Positions 1 through 11,463 are shown, numbered from the stretch's first letter. The stretch: 64,000 nucleotides of DNA from Deltaproteobacteria bacterium (GCA_026129095.1 JAHCIT010000011.1:43070-107069), one strand, 5' to 3'. Notes: a model not told the origin generated them from the sequence alone. Numbers and translations: made by a program.

Positions 1-2304
<2,304 letters not shown>

Positions 2305-2435
2305 AATTGTGTCTACCTCTTGATATGCCGCCGCAGGATTCCCTGCGGGCCAGTTACCGGGACTGGAGGCCGCGTCAGGGCTCCGGTCCCGTGTTTATCC
2401 TATCTGATGCTGATAATCGCCGCGCCGGTTGCTGT

Positions 2436-3632
2436 TCAGGCCCGCCGGGCCGTCTTCATCGAACGGGCGGCAAGGTTTTTCAGTTCGGCCGCCTTGTCGG
2501 TTTTTTCCCATGTAAATGCCGTTCCGGTCCGGCCGAAATGGCCATTGGCCGCCGTCTCCGAGTAAACCGGCCGCAGAAGCCTGAGATGCTCAATGAGAGC
2601 CCGTGGCCTGAGCGGGAACACCTGCCGCACCAGGTCAGCCAGCTCACCGTCGTCGATCGCGCCGGTTCCGAATGTCTCGACCAGAACCGACACCGGCTCG
2701 GCGACGCCGATGGCATAGGCCACCTGGACCTCACACTTGGCCGCCAGTCCCGCCGCAACGATATTCTTGGCGATGTAACGGCACATGTAGGCCGCTGAAC
2801 GGTCCACTTTTGAGGGATCCTTCCCGCTGAAGGCACCTCCGCCATGACGGCTCCAGCCGCCATAAGTGTCCACGATGATCTTTCGCCCGGTAACGCCGCA
2901 GTCGCCCATCGGGCCGCCCACCACGAACTTGCCAGTCGGGTTGATGAAATACTTGGTCCGCTTGTCCAGCAGCTTTGTCGGCACGACCGGCCTGACCACT
3001 GTTTCCATCACCAGCTCCTTGAGCTGCTTCTGGCTGATATCCTCTGCGTGCTGGGTCGAGACCACAACAGTATCCACCCGGAAGGGCACGCCGTCCCGGT
3101 ACTCGACCGTCACCTGGGATTTCCCGTCGGGACGGAGCTTGGAATGCCGGTCACCCTTGCGGACACTGGTCAGTTTTGCCGTGAGCGCATGGGCGAGCTC
3201 TATCGGCATCGGCATCAGCGCCTTCGTCTCGTTGATCGCATATCCGAACATCAGGCCCTGATCGCCGGCGCCCTGCTCCTTCGACTGGCTGGTGTGCTCA
3301 TCGACGCCGAGCGCAATGTCCGGGCTCTGCTGCTCGACCGCGACCAGGATCGCGCAGGTCTTCCCGTCAAAGCCCATGTCGCTGTGCGTGTACCCGATCT
3401 CGCAGACGGTCTGCCGGACCAGCTTGTGGTAGTCCACCTGCGCCCGCGACGTGATCTCCCCCGCGACAATCACCAGCCCCGTCTTGACCAGCGTCTCGCA
3501 CGCCACACGGGCCTTCTGGTCCTTTGCCAGATGTGCGTCCAGCACGGCATCCGAGATGCGGTCGCACATCTTGTCCGGGTGGCCTTCGGTGACTGACTCG
3601 GAGGTGAACAGGAAGTCGCGGTTGGAGCTCAT
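2436..3632 (-). CDS. metK: S-adenosylmethionine synthetase
   Basis: Makes SAM from methionine and ATP. Family hallmarks in order: [20 protein letters not shown] near the N-terminus (ATP/Mg site), [10 protein letters not shown] (family motif GAGDQG.MFGYA) and [19 protein letters not shown] (family motif [15 protein letters not shown]). The 398-residue length is normal. A Shine-Dalgarno-like AGGGG sits about 10 nt before the ATG. It begins the minus-strand run metK-asd-ahcY. A good sigma70-type promoter and a foldable 5' leader lie upstream (separate entries), which points to leader-RNA control, as is common for metK. Confidence 0.96.
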   Translation of the reverse strand: MSSNRDFLFTSESVTEGHPDKMCDRISDAVLDAHLAKDQKARVACETLVKTGLVIVAGEITSRAQVDYHKLVRQTVCEIGYTHSDMGFDGKTCAILVAVEQQSPDIALGVDEHTSQSKEQGAGDQGLMFGYAINETKALMPMPIELAHALTAKLTSVRKGDRHSKLRPDGKSQVTVEYRDGVPFRVDTVVVSTQHAEDISQKQLKELVMETVVRPVVPTKLLDKRTKYFINPTGKFVVGGPMGDCGVTGRKIIVDTYGGWSRHGGGAFSGKDPSKVDRSAAYMCRYIAKNIVAAGLAAKCEVQVAYAIGVAEPVSVLVETFGTGAIDDGELADLVRQVFPLRPRALIEHLRLLRPVYSETAANGHFGRTGTAFTWEKTDKAAELKNLAARSMKTARRA

Positions 3633-3722
3633 CGTATATTTCCCCTAGGGATTTCCGATGCTTCCAGCTAGAGTGGAAGCGGCCTGTTGAGGCGCCTTTC
3701 GGGTGTCCCTCCTCAAGGCGCG
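3633..3722 (-). promoter_or_regulatory. Structured 5' leader RNA of metK (riboswitch candidate)
   Basis: The roughly 90-nt leader can fold compactly. In transcript order, GCGCCTT (3721-3715) can pair with AAGGCGC (3698-3692). TTGAGG (3716-3711) can pair with CCTCAA (3692-3687). Because the order is a-b-a'-b', forming both gives an H-type pseudoknot with small overlaps. Between them is a GGG-ACA-CCC hairpin (3709-3701). A further 7-bp hairpin, GCTTCCA/TGGAAGC (3680-3660), follows, then the ribosome-binding region. I could not match it to the SAM-I, II, III or IV or SAH consensus from memory, so it may be a variant class or merely structured. Confidence 0.45.
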
Positions 3723-3725
3723 CCG

Positions 3726-3754
3726 ATGCTAGGTGCATGGGCATAGCGAGTCAA
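3726..3754 (-). promoter_or_regulatory. sigma70-type promoter of metK
   Basis: On the minus strand, TTGACT (-35; 3754-3749) and TAGCAT (-10; 3731-3726) are separated by exactly 17 nt. Transcription would start near 3719-3722, right at the first stem of the metK leader. The divergent gene begins at 3768, so this is the natural promoter position. Confidence 0.55.
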
Positions 3755-3767
3755 CGGATCTGACGGC

Positions 3768-5006
3768 ATGACATCGGAACCGACAAACGAAACGAATGTT
3801 CCCGCCCCGGTCGAGATACGGATCGGCGTGGAACAGCATCAGGAACCGCCGCTTCGTATGCAACGTAGGGCGTTTTTGGTCGTGTTCGCCGCGCTGGGCG
3901 CAGTGCTGGGCATCTGGTTCCTGAGGCCCTTCGCCCCTCCACTGGTTTTCGCGGCCGTTTTCGCCGTTCTCCTGTGGCCCGTACACGACTGGTTCCAGCG
4001 GAGGATGGGGGCCGGACCGGTGCTGGCCGCCACCGGCGCGGTCATTGTGGCGCATCTGACAGTACTTCTGCCGTTTACCGTGGTGGCGACATTTACCATC
4101 CAGCAGCTGACGGGGCTCATCCAGCGGGGCATTATCGACACCGTTGAAATGGAGACCTATCTCATCCGGATCGAGGCCCTCATCCACGAAACGTTCAGTA
4201 CCGACGTCGATATCATCGGTTTCGTTGTCAGCCAGTGGCAAAAGATCGCGGCCGAGAGCACTCGTGTCATCTCCGGCATCCTGGGAGGCTTCGCCATCCT
4301 CCTGTTCCAGTACATTATCGCCGTCGTATTCGTTTTTTATCTCCTGATACGGGGTCAGGCGCTGGTGAACCTGGTGGTTGAGATATCACCGCTGGGCTCG
4401 GACGTGAACCGCCGGATTCTTGACCGTTTCGGGGAGACAAGCCGCGCCGTGCTCTGGGGGACTCTCGTCACCATTACCGCGCAAGGCTTCATCGGAACGC
4501 TGGGGCTCATTTTCGGCGGCGTCGAGAACGCTGTTCTCTGGGGCGTCGTGATGACGTTCGCCGCCCTGGTCCCGGTGTTCGGCACGACCCTCGTCTGGGG
4601 GCCAGCCTGTCTCTATATGTTCATGAACGGCCATGTGGGGTCAGGCATCGTCATCCTTGTCTTCGGCGCCATCGCCAGCACGATCGACAACATCATCCGC
4701 CCACTGATCGTCGGCGGAGCCACGACCGTTCCCACCCTCTGGATACTCATCGCCATTCTGGGCGGCATCGTCACGCTGGGGCCCATGGGCGTGATCCTCG
4801 GTCCCGCCCTTCTTGCGGTCTTCGTCGAGTGCATCGACATCTACCGCGAAGAGTTCCTCGGCTATCCGCGCAAGAGGCCACGCGCCGGCCCCCGCTTCCG
4901 CGACCTCTCCGTCCCCGACGGCCGGATTCCTGATCTCAAAAAATTAAAACCCAACCCCGCCCCGGCGGCAGAAGAAACCCCTGGCAGCGAAGCCGCCGCC
5001 AAGTAA
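3768..5006 (+). CDS. AI-2E transporter family (PerM-like) membrane protein
   Basis: A polytopic inner-membrane protein of the PF01594 (PerM/YdiK/TqsA) family, whose members act as exporters or antiporters; the substrate cannot be read here. After a hydrophilic N-terminus of about 30 residues, two hydrophobic segments follow (about 36-70), then further helices at about 84-112, after a long extramembrane stretch, and in the C-terminal half. The C-terminal half carries the family's GGVENAVLWGVVM and glycine-rich GGIVTLGPMGVILGP segments. The 412-residue length is a little longer than usual because of hydrophilic tails. It is divergent from metK. No strong Shine-Dalgarno sequence precedes the ATG. 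Confidence 0.85.
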   Translation: MTSEPTNETNVPAPVEIRIGVEQHQEPPLRMQRRAFLVVFAALGAVLGIWFLRPFAPPLVFAAVFAVLLWPVHDWFQRRMGAGPVLAATGAVIVAHLTVLLPFTVVATFTIQQLTGLIQRGIIDTVEMETYLIRIEALIHETFSTDVDIIGFVVSQWQKIAAESTRVISGILGGFAILLFQYIIAVVFVFYLLIRGQALVNLVVEISPLGSDVNRRILDRFGETSRAVLWGTLVTITAQGFIGTLGLIFGGVENAVLWGVVMTFAALVPVFGTTLVWGPACLYMFMNGHVGSGIVILVFGAIASTIDNIIRPLIVGGATTVPTLWILIAILGGIVTLGPMGVILGPALLAVFVECIDIYREEFLGYPRKRPRAGPRFRDLSVPDGRIPDLKKLKPNPAPAAEETPGSEAAAK

Positions 5007-5083
5007 CGGAGGCAGGCCCCGTTGCCTCTGTGCCCGCAGCGGTGCAATCAATGCCGCTCCTGCTACAAGGAGTACGCCACGCA

Positions 5084-5473
5084 ATGCCCAGTTCGAACAC
5101 CGTCACCCGGGGAATCCGCGTCCATGTAGAGTCCGCCTACGCGCCGGACCTGTCGCTGCCAGAACAGCACAAGTGGTTTTTCCGCTATACCGTACAGGTA
5201 TCCAACGAGGGACAGGAAACCGTCCAGCTCGTGAGCCGCCACTGGATCATCACGGACGCCGAAAGCCATGTGGAAGAGGTGAAAGGCCCCGGCGTGGTGG
5301 GTGAGCAGCCGGTCCTGAAACCCGGCGAGTCGTTTACCTACACTTCTGGCTGCCCGCTGGAAACGCCCTTCGGCTCCATGCACGGCACCTACCAGATGGT
5401 AACGAAGGCGGGAGAGCAGTTCGACGCCCAGATCGCCCCATTCACCCTCGCCGAACCTATGTCGATCAACTGA
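5084..5473 (+). CDS. apaG: ApaG domain protein
   Basis: A single ApaG/DUF525 domain (Ig-like fold) of 129 residues, the normal length. Signature pieces are YTVQVSNEG near residue 45, SRHWIITDA, VVGEQPVLKPGE and the SMHGTYQM motif. The family is linked to Co/Mg resistance phenotypes in enterobacteria, but its biochemical role is unsettled. The start at 5084 is preferred over the in-frame ATG at 5051 because AAGGAG lies 11 nt upstream of it and the family begins here. It is convergent with the metallophosphoesterase gene, with 6 nt between the stops. Confidence 0.92.
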   Translation: MPSSNTVTRGIRVHVESAYAPDLSLPEQHKWFFRYTVQVSNEGQETVQLVSRHWIITDAESHVEEVKGPGVVGEQPVLKPGESFTYTSGCPLETPFGSMHGTYQMVTKAGEQFDAQIAPFTLAEPMSIN

Positions 5474-5479
5474 GAAGGC

Positions 5480-6658
5480 TCATGTCTTTCGCAGCGTAAT
5501 GAGCGTGATCTCGCTCGGGCTCCCGGCGCGATTCGGCGGTCCCCAGTATCCGGTCCCCCGGCTCACATAGATCGGCATGCCATCAATCCGGTGCAGCCCC
5601 GCACCCACCGGCTGGAAAAGAGTGATCAGGAACGTCCAGGGGATGAACTGACCGCCGTGGGTATGCCCGGAGAGCTGAAGCTGGGCGCCAGCCCCGGCGG
5701 CGGCGAACGCGCTCCGGGGCTGGTGGGCAAGCATCAACTTGAAGCTGTCTTCCGGAGCCCCCTCAAGAGCCTTTGCCGGATCGGTGAGATGGGGCGGATA
5801 ACGGTGGCTCGCACTATGATCGGTGGCACCGGCCACGGTGAGCTTTGCACGCCCATGCACGATTACCCGGTGCTCGTTGATGAGCGGGTCATAACCGATC
5901 CGCTCCATTTCACGTACCCAGCCCGGCGCGTCCCAGTAATATTCATGATTGCCGGTCACGTAGTAGAGCCCGTGCCGCGCGGTGATCCTGCCGAGCGGAG
6001 CCACGTGGTCCCTCAGCTGGTTCACATGGCCATCGATCAGATCACCGGTATTGGCCACGAGGTCCGGCTTCAGCGAGTCGGTTACTTCGGCAACCGTTTC
6101 CGTGAAGGGGGCCCGGATCGTCGGACCCACATGGATATCGGTCAGCAGCACGATCCGGAAACCGTCGAGGTCCTCATGCAGGCCCGGAAGCGGGATGTCC
6201 ACTTCCACCACGTCCGGGCGGCGGCGGGCGGCATGAAACCCTGAGCCCGTCACAATGGCCGATGCGGCAATCACGCCGACGTTCACTGACCGGACCAGGG
6301 CAAGCCTGCGGGATGGCAGTTCCGGCGGCCCGGACTCCTCCGGCACGCCCTGGTCCCGCAGTTTCCGTATGGCAGCGGCCACTCCCCAGCCGAAATCAGC
6401 CAGGATCACCGCCGGCAGCAGCATCAGGAAGAAGCCGACATAGAGATACCCGGCCCATTGCACCAGTCCCATCCAGTCCGGCTTTTCCGGCACGCGGCCC
6501 AAGGCCATCGCCGCAGGACCGAGCATCAGCAGCGAACCCAGCAAAACACCCGCGACGATGTTCCACGGCCGGGCAAGCCGGGACCGGTGCAAAAGACGCC
6601 ATCCCACATAAACATGAGCGATGAGCCAGAGCGTCCGGGTGACGGCAAAAAACGACAT
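5480..6658 (-). CDS. Membrane-anchored metallophosphoesterase (YaeI/YkuE-like)
   Basis: The N-terminal 125 residues hold several hydrophobic segments, and a calcineurin-like phosphoesterase domain follows. Metal ligands are visible in order: TDIHVG (D-x-H), NTGDLIDG (GD), VTGNHEYYW (GNHE), a His in LMLAHQP, and GHTHGGQ. These are the five blocks of the family. Relatives include UDP-2,3-diacylglucosamine-type and other phosphodiesterases, but the substrate cannot be assigned. The gene stands alone between apaG and an ABC-F gene. Confidence 0.88.
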   Translation of the reverse strand: MSFFAVTRTLWLIAHVYVGWRLLHRSRLARPWNIVAGVLLGSLLMLGPAAMALGRVPEKPDWMGLVQWAGYLYVGFFLMLLPAVILADFGWGVAAAIRKLRDQGVPEESGPPELPSRRLALVRSVNVGVIAASAIVTGSGFHAARRRPDVVEVDIPLPGLHEDLDGFRIVLLTDIHVGPTIRAPFTETVAEVTDSLKPDLVANTGDLIDGHVNQLRDHVAPLGRITARHGLYYVTGNHEYYWDAPGWVREMERIGYDPLINEHRVIVHGRAKLTVAGATDHSASHRYPPHLTDPAKALEGAPEDSFKLMLAHQPRSAFAAAGAGAQLQLSGHTHGGQFIPWTFLITLFQPVGAGLHRIDGMPIYVSRGTGYWGPPNRAGSPSEITLITLRKT

Positions 6659-6727
6659 CCGTCAGGGGATACCCACGCGGCAGCCGGAATGCCAGCCGAT
6701 TGCCCTGATAGCGGGAACTTCCGGTAT

Positions 6728-8344
6728 CTACGCCGCGTAGAGGAGCTGGCGCTGCTCCCTGACCCTGGAATCCTCCAGGTAGGCGTCGAACGGCATGTTC
6801 ACGTCAAGGACGCCCTTCGGGGCGATCTCGACGATCCGGTTGGCGACAGTCTGGATGAACTGGTGATCCCGGGATGAAAAAAGGACCGTACCGCTGAAGT
6901 CAACGAGTGCGTCGTTCAGCGCCGTTATCGCTTCCAGGTCCAGGTGATTCGTCGGCTCGTCCATCACCAGCACGTTGCCGCCGTGGACCATCATCTTGGA
7001 AAGCATGCAGCGCACGCGCTCGCCGCCCGACAGCACCCGCGCATTTTTCTTCGCCTCGTCACCGGAAAACAGCATCCGCCCGAGAAATCCCCGGATATAC
7101 CCTTCGGTCTGTTCCTTGGAATACTGCCGGAGCCATTCGATAAGGTTCAGATCGGTTTCAAAATAGGGCCCATTGTCACGGGGGAAGAACGACGGCACAG
7201 CAGTAGAGCCCCATTCAACCGTTCCGCTGTCGGGCTGAAGCGTCCCTTCGAGAATCTGGAACAGAACGGTGGCAGGCAGGCTGCTCTTACCCACAAAGGC
7301 GATCTTCTCGCCCCGCTGCACGGAAAGGGAGAAGTTTTCCAGCACTTTCTGGTCTTCCACGGCCTTGGTCAGCCCCGCAACGGATAGAATGGAGCGGCCT
7401 GATTCGCGCTCGGCCTTGAACAGGATAGACGGATAGCGCCGGGATGAAGGCTTGATCTCATCCAGCGAGATCTTGTCCAGCAGCCGCTTGCGGCTCGTCG
7501 CCTGACGGGCCTTGGAAGCATTGGCGCTGAACCGGGCGATAAACTCCTTGAGTTCCTTGATCTTCTCTTCCTTCTGCTTGTTCTGGTCCTGCGTCTGGCG
7601 GAGCGCCAGCTGCGATGCCTGGTACCAGAACGAATAGTTGCCCGTGTAGAGCCGGATCTTCTGGTAATCGATATCGAGAATATGGGTGCAAACCCGGTCC
7701 AGAAAATGTCGGTCATGCGAAACGACAATCACCGTGTTCTGGAAGTTGTACAGAAACTCCTCGAGCCAGAGGATCGAATCGGGATCCAGGCCGTTCGTGG
7801 GCTCATCCATCAGGAGCACGTCGGGATTTCCGAACAGCGCCTGTGCCAGCAGCACCCGGACCTTGAGGGCCCCGTCCAGATCACGCATCTTCATCTCGTG
7901 CAGGGGTTCGGGAATCCCCAGGTTGCTGAGGAGCGATGCGGCTTCGCTCACCGCTTCCCACCCGCCAATCTCGGTAAACTGTGCCTCAAGATCGGCCGTC
8001 CGCATGCCGTCGGCATCGGAGAAGTCGGGCTTGGCATACAGCGCGTCCCGCTCGGTCATGATGCCATACAGCTTTTCATGGCCGCGGATCACGGTATTGA
8101 TGACCGTAAAGTCGTCAAACTCGAACTGGTTCTGGCGGAGGAAGCTGACCCGCGACCCCTTGGCAGTGTGGACCTTGCCCGTGTCGGGATCGATCTCCCC
8201 GGACAGTATCTTCAGGAACGTGGACTTTCCCGCTCCATTGGCCCCAATCACCCCATAACAGTTGCCCGGTGTGAACTCGGTGGTAACGTCCTCGAACAGC
8301 GTTCTGGCTCCAAACCGGAGCGTGATGTTGTCGGCACTAATCAC
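6728..8344 (-). CDS. ABC-F family ATPase, YbiT-like
   Basis: A soluble protein with two ABC ATPase domains and no membrane segments, as in ribosome-acting ABC-F factors. Domain 1 has Walker A GANGAGKST and Walker B VLLMDEPTNGLDP. Its signature is degenerate (DLDGALKVRVLLAQ), a trait shared with YbiT. The linker is rich in charged residues and contains RFSANASKARQATSRK, also YbiT-like. Domain 2 has a weak Walker A (VGKSSLPAT) but an intact LSGGERVRCML and VLVMDEPTNHLDLEA. I chose the GTG at 8344 because the family N-terminus (VISADNITLRFG) starts there. The alternative ATG at 8401 adds 19 residues and would leave 2 bp to the divergent CHAD gene. Confidence 0.88.
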   Translation of the reverse strand: MISADNITLRFGARTLFEDVTTEFTPGNCYGVIGANGAGKSTFLKILSGEIDPDTGKVHTAKGSRVSFLRQNQFEFDDFTVINTVIRGHEKLYGIMTERDALYAKPDFSDADGMRTADLEAQFTEIGGWEAVSEAASLLSNLGIPEPLHEMKMRDLDGALKVRVLLAQALFGNPDVLLMDEPTNGLDPDSILWLEEFLYNFQNTVIVVSHDRHFLDRVCTHILDIDYQKIRLYTGNYSFWYQASQLALRQTQDQNKQKEEKIKELKEFIARFSANASKARQATSRKRLLDKISLDEIKPSSRRYPSILFKAERESGRSILSVAGLTKAVEDQKVLENFSLSVQRGEKIAFVGKSSLPATVLFQILEGTLQPDSGTVEWGSTAVPSFFPRDNGPYFETDLNLIEWLRQYSKEQTEGYIRGFLGRMLFSGDEAKKNARVLSGGERVRCMLSKMMVHGGNVLVMDEPTNHLDLEAITALNDALVDFSGTVLFSSRDHQFIQTVANRIVEIAPKGVLDVNMPFDAYLEDSRVREQRQLLYAA

Positions 8345-8403
8345 GGCGGCCCCACTAGCCAAATCCGCCCCCGGAATACAAGTTTTGCGGGGATGAGCCA
8401 TCT

Positions 8404-9297
8404 GTGAGCAAGCACGCAGCCAGCCCTTCCAACCATCTTCTCCGGTCCATAAACCGGACGTGGGACTGTTACGAGCGGTGCCGCAGTCGCTATCGCCGCA
8501 AGGGCAGCGAGCGGTCCATCCACGATCTCCGGGTCGCCACTCGCCGGCTTCTCGCCATGTTCGATCTCTACGGACCGCTTCTCGGCGATGACGGGGCGGA
8601 TATGGTCAAAAAGGCCCGTAAACGTGCCAAGGAGGATATGGGAAGCCTCGGCCCACTCCGGGATGCCCAGGTCCAGCTCCGGCTTCTGCCGTCGGTTCTT
8701 TCTGTCAACGCCCCTCTGGAACCGCTCGTAAAAGAGCTCCGGTCCGAAGAGAAAAAACTTTCCAAGAAACGAGTCCCGGCCCGGAAGGCCGGGACACCAA
8801 AGTCTATCCGCCGCGCCGTCAGGCAGATTCGCAGCCTGACCCAAAAGGCAGGCACCCGGGACGAGACTTCGACGGCGCTCGCCATCTCGCTCGGCCGGAT
8901 TTCCAGGCGGGAGTTCCAGAAGGTTGTCCGGCTGGCCGCACTGGTAGACGCAGACGAGCCCGTGACCATTCACCGACTCCGTGTGCCGTTCAAGAAGTTC
9001 CGTTACATGCGAGAGTTCATGGCCAGTGTGCCGCCCGGCGTCAGCCGTCAGCAGATCGGCTCGATGCGCCGGTTTCAGGCGGCCATGGGCGCCGTGCAGG
9101 ATATCTGTGTGCTGGAGAAACGGATCGCCAGTTACAGTGGGGCCGCACCGGCGCCCCTGAAATCCGGCGCAAAGGCCGCCCTGCGGAAAGTCCGTTCCGA
9201 ACGGGACCGGCGCATCCGGGAGTTTATTCAGTTGCTGCCGGAGCTGGAATCGTTCCGGGAACCGCCTGAAACGATGCGCTCAAGCTGGCGGCCGTGA
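8404..9297 (+). CDS. CHAD domain protein
   Basis: An all-helical, conserved-histidine alpha-helical domain protein of 297 residues. Two repeats are visible: IHDLRVATRRLLAMFDLY near residue 40, and IHRLRVPFKKFRYMREFM near residue 190. Both carry the H-x-x-R-V-x-x-(R/K) signature. CHAD domains are known to bind inorganic polyphosphate, often beside CYTH triphosphatase or ppk genes; neither is visible here. The start is GTG. Its 3' end overlaps the convergent DUF2238 gene by 70 bp. Confidence 0.87.
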   Translation: MSKHAASPSNHLLRSINRTWDCYERCRSRYRRKGSERSIHDLRVATRRLLAMFDLYGPLLGDDGADMVKKARKRAKEDMGSLGPLRDAQVQLRLLPSVLSVNAPLEPLVKELRSEEKKLSKKRVPARKAGTPKSIRRAVRQIRSLTQKAGTRDETSTALAISLGRISRREFQKVVRLAALVDADEPVTIHRLRVPFKKFRYMREFMASVPPGVSRQQIGSMRRFQAAMGAVQDICVLEKRIASYSGAAPAPLKSGAKAALRKVRSERDRRIREFIQLLPELESFREPPETMRSSWRP

Positions 9298-9878
9298 ACA
9301 CCGCTGAGGAGAAGCAGGGACAGCGCCGCCCCCACCAACGCGAGGAACATGTCCCACTGGGTATCCCACTCGTCGCCCTGCATCCCCAGGAATTCGTTGG
9401 CGCCCTGCCCGATAATCACGGCGGCAAGCCACTCCATCAGTTCATAGACGGCACTGAAGGCAAGACAGAAGCTCACTACGATAAAGAACAGCCACTTGCC
9501 GGGTTTCAGCGGCGTCAGGCGCAGCAGCAGTTCCCTCGCCAGGATCGCCGGAACAAACCCCTGCACGAAGTGGCCGAACCGATCATAGGGATTACGACTC
9601 AGGGAGAAGACATCGCGCATCCAGTCGCCTGCCGGAACCCGTGCGTAGGTGTAATGTCCGCCCAGGATCAGCCCCAGCGAGTGAAAGAACAGGAGCCGGT
9701 AGAGCAGCGGCGTCAGCGGGAACCGGTCGAAGGTCAGAATAGCCAGCGGGAGTCCGATCAAGACGGGCAGCACTTCCAGGAACCAGGTGAGCCGGTCAAA
9801 CGGGCTCCAGCCTGAAAGAACCAGCGCCAGCACCGTCAGGGCGACAAGGGCGATCCGTTCAGCGCGAGAGCTGGTCAC
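9228..9878 (-). CDS. DUF2238 (YjdF-like) inner-membrane protein
   Basis: A polytopic membrane protein of 216 residues with about six hydrophobic segments. Conserved charged motifs lie between helices: GGHYTYARVP, NPYDRFGHFVQGF, AVYELMEW and QGDEWDTQWDMFLAL. These are the recognisable signature of PF09997 (DUF2238). The function is unknown. Its start overlaps the end of the small gene upstream by 4 bp, so the two are probably co-translated. The last 70 bp are antisense to the CHAD gene. Confidence 0.83.
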   Translation of the reverse strand: MTSSRAERIALVALTVLALVLSGWSPFDRLTWFLEVLPVLIGLPLAILTFDRFPLTPLLYRLLFFHSLGLILGGHYTYARVPAGDWMRDVFSLSRNPYDRFGHFVQGFVPAILARELLLRLTPLKPGKWLFFIVVSFCLAFSAVYELMEWLAAVIIGQGANEFLGMQGDEWDTQWDMFLALVGAALSLLLLSGVHGRQLERIVSGGSRNDSSSGSN

Positions 9879-10105
9879 GGAGATGCGGGTTCCACGGCAC
9901 CGTCAGCCGGGCTGCTGTCGCTGGTCCCGTGCTCTATCTGGACGGGAAGCGCTTCGCGGTGCTCGCGGGCCCGCCAGATGACAAAACCCACTGACAGCAC
10001 GGCCAGCCAGACGGCGATCAGGCCCGCCAGGATGCCGATGATCCGGACCCGGCGCTCCCGTTCTTCGGGCGTTTCCTCTGGAACTTCGTTGGCTGGATCG
10101 CTCAT
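9875..10105 (-). CDS. Small single-pass membrane protein, unknown function
   Basis: A 76-residue protein with an acidic N-terminus rich in Pro and Glu (MSDPANEVPEETPEERERR), one membrane helix at about residues 22-43 (IIGILAGLIAVWLAVLSVGF) and a short hydrophilic tail. The start at 10105 is preferred over an upstream ATG at 10141 because the latter adds a non-conserved-looking stretch. Its stop overlaps the DUF2238 start by 4 bp. It lies 45 bp downstream of ribBA on the same strand, so it may be read from the rib transcript. No family recognised. Confidence 0.55.
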   Translation of the reverse strand: MSDPANEVPEETPEERERRVRIIGILAGLIAVWLAVLSVGFVIWRAREHREALPVQIEHGTSDSSPADGAVEPASP

Positions 10106-10150
10106 CGCGGATTCATGAACGGCCGGCAGCGGGACGTGCAAGCGCCGCCC

Positions 10151-11365
10151 CTACTCCCCGTCCGGCATGATCCGGAGCAGGTGGCCGAGCTTGTCGCGCT
10201 TGGTCTTCAGGTAACGCAGGTTTTCCTGGCTGGGCTCGATCTCGATGGGAACACGGTCAACCACTTCCATCCCATAGGCTTCGAGCCCGACGATCTTCTT
10301 GGGATTGTTGGTCATGAGGCGGAGCTTCTTCAGCCCCAGGTCCACGAGAATCTGCGCGCCAATGCCGAAATCCCTCAGATCCGGCTTGAACCCGAGAGCG
10401 ATATTGGCTTCCACCGTGTCCATGCCGCCGTCCTGGAGGTTGTAGGCCTTGATCTTGTTCGCCAGCCCAATACCGCGGCCCTCCTGGATGAGGTACAGGA
10501 CAACACCCTTCCCGGCGCGCTCCACCATGCGCATGGCAGCGTGAAGCTGCTCTCCGCAATCGCACCGGAGCGAATTGAAGATGTCGCCCGTGACGCATGA
10601 CGAATGGACCCGCACCAGCGTCGGCTCGCCGTCGGTCACATCGCCCTTGATGAGCGCCACATGTTCATGGCTGTCCACGTCATTGTGGTAGACGATGATC
10701 CTGAACTCGCCATACTGGGTCGGCAGGCGGCCCTCCGAGACGCGATGAACGAGCCGCTCCTTCCAGAGCCGGTACCGGATGATGTCGGCAACCGAGATGA
10801 TCTTGAGATTCCATTCGGCGGCAAACCGTTCGAGGTCCGGCATCCGGGCCATGGTGCCGTCGTCCTTCATGATCTCGCAGATGACACCGTAGGGTTTCAC
10901 ACCCGCCATTCGGCAGATATCGACCGAGCCTTCGGTCTGTCCCGTGCGCTGGAGCACGCCGCCCGGACGGGCGATCAGGGGAAATACATGGCCGGGGCGG
11001 GACAGATCGCTGGCGGTAGAACTGTCATCAATCGCCACATGGATGGTACGCGCCCGGTCGGCGGCGCTGATGCCGGTCGTCACGCCCGTACGCGCCTCGA
11101 TGGAAACAGTGAACGCCGTGCCGAACTGGGACGTGTTTTCGCGGACCATCAGGGGAAGGTTCAGGTGCCCGGCACGTTCTTCGGTCAGGGTAAGACAGAT
11201 CAGCCCCCGGCCATGTTTGGCCATGAAGTTCACAGCCTCGGGGGTGGCGAACTGGGCCGCCATCACGAGATCGCCCTCGTTCTCGCGGTCCTCATCATCA
11301 ACCATGATGATCATCTTGCCTTCGCGCAGGTCGCGCATGGCGTCTTCGACACGGCTCAACGGCAT
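10151..11365 (-). CDS. ribBA: Bifunctional DHBP synthase / GTP cyclohydrolase II
   Basis: Supplies both riboflavin precursors. Residues about 1-200 are 3,4-dihydroxy-2-butanone-4-phosphate synthase, with DDEDRENEGDLV in the active-site loop and HGRGLICL. Residues about 205-404 are GTP cyclohydrolase II, with the zinc cysteines in SSCVTGD and LRCDCGEQL, the EGRGIGLANKIKAYNLQD motif and DTVEAN. Both halves look catalytically complete, and 404 residues is the usual length. It is the third gene of the minus-strand ribD-ribE-ribBA set, behind a 157-bp gap full of short inverted repeats. Confidence 0.95.
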   Translation of the reverse strand: MPLSRVEDAMRDLREGKMIIMVDDEDRENEGDLVMAAQFATPEAVNFMAKHGRGLICLTLTEERAGHLNLPLMVRENTSQFGTAFTVSIEARTGVTTGISAADRARTIHVAIDDSSTASDLSRPGHVFPLIARPGGVLQRTGQTEGSVDICRMAGVKPYGVICEIMKDDGTMARMPDLERFAAEWNLKIISVADIIRYRLWKERLVHRVSEGRLPTQYGEFRIIVYHNDVDSHEHVALIKGDVTDGEPTLVRVHSSCVTGDIFNSLRCDCGEQLHAAMRMVERAGKGVVLYLIQEGRGIGLANKIKAYNLQDGGMDTVEANIALGFKPDLRDFGIGAQILVDLGLKKLRLMTNNPKKIVGLEAYGMEVVDRVPIEIEPSQENLRYLKTKRDKLGHLLRIMPDGE

Positions 11366-11439
11366 AGAGGGAACTCCCGCGCACCCGGGAACAGTTCAGG
11401 CCGGATCAGCCGGTCCCGACCGGTGGATGGGGTGGCCCC

Positions 11440-11463
11440 TGAAAACTCCGCGGGTTTCCGCGG
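11440..11463 (-). terminator. Weak terminator-like hairpin between ribE and ribBA
   Basis: On the minus strand, a perfect CCGCGG-AAAC-CCGCGG hairpin (11463-11448) is followed by AGTTTTC. The T-run is short. It may attenuate rather than end transcription before ribBA. The same 157-bp gap contains another hairpin (GGCGCC-TCAA-GCGCC-type) but no FMN-riboswitch core that I can find. Confidence 0.3.

Noticed and set aside
3633-3722. Assignment of the metK leader to the SAH riboswitch class
   Set aside because: A GAGGAG-like string is shared, but the conserved downstream GC-rich pseudoknot strand and spacing of the SAH class are missing.
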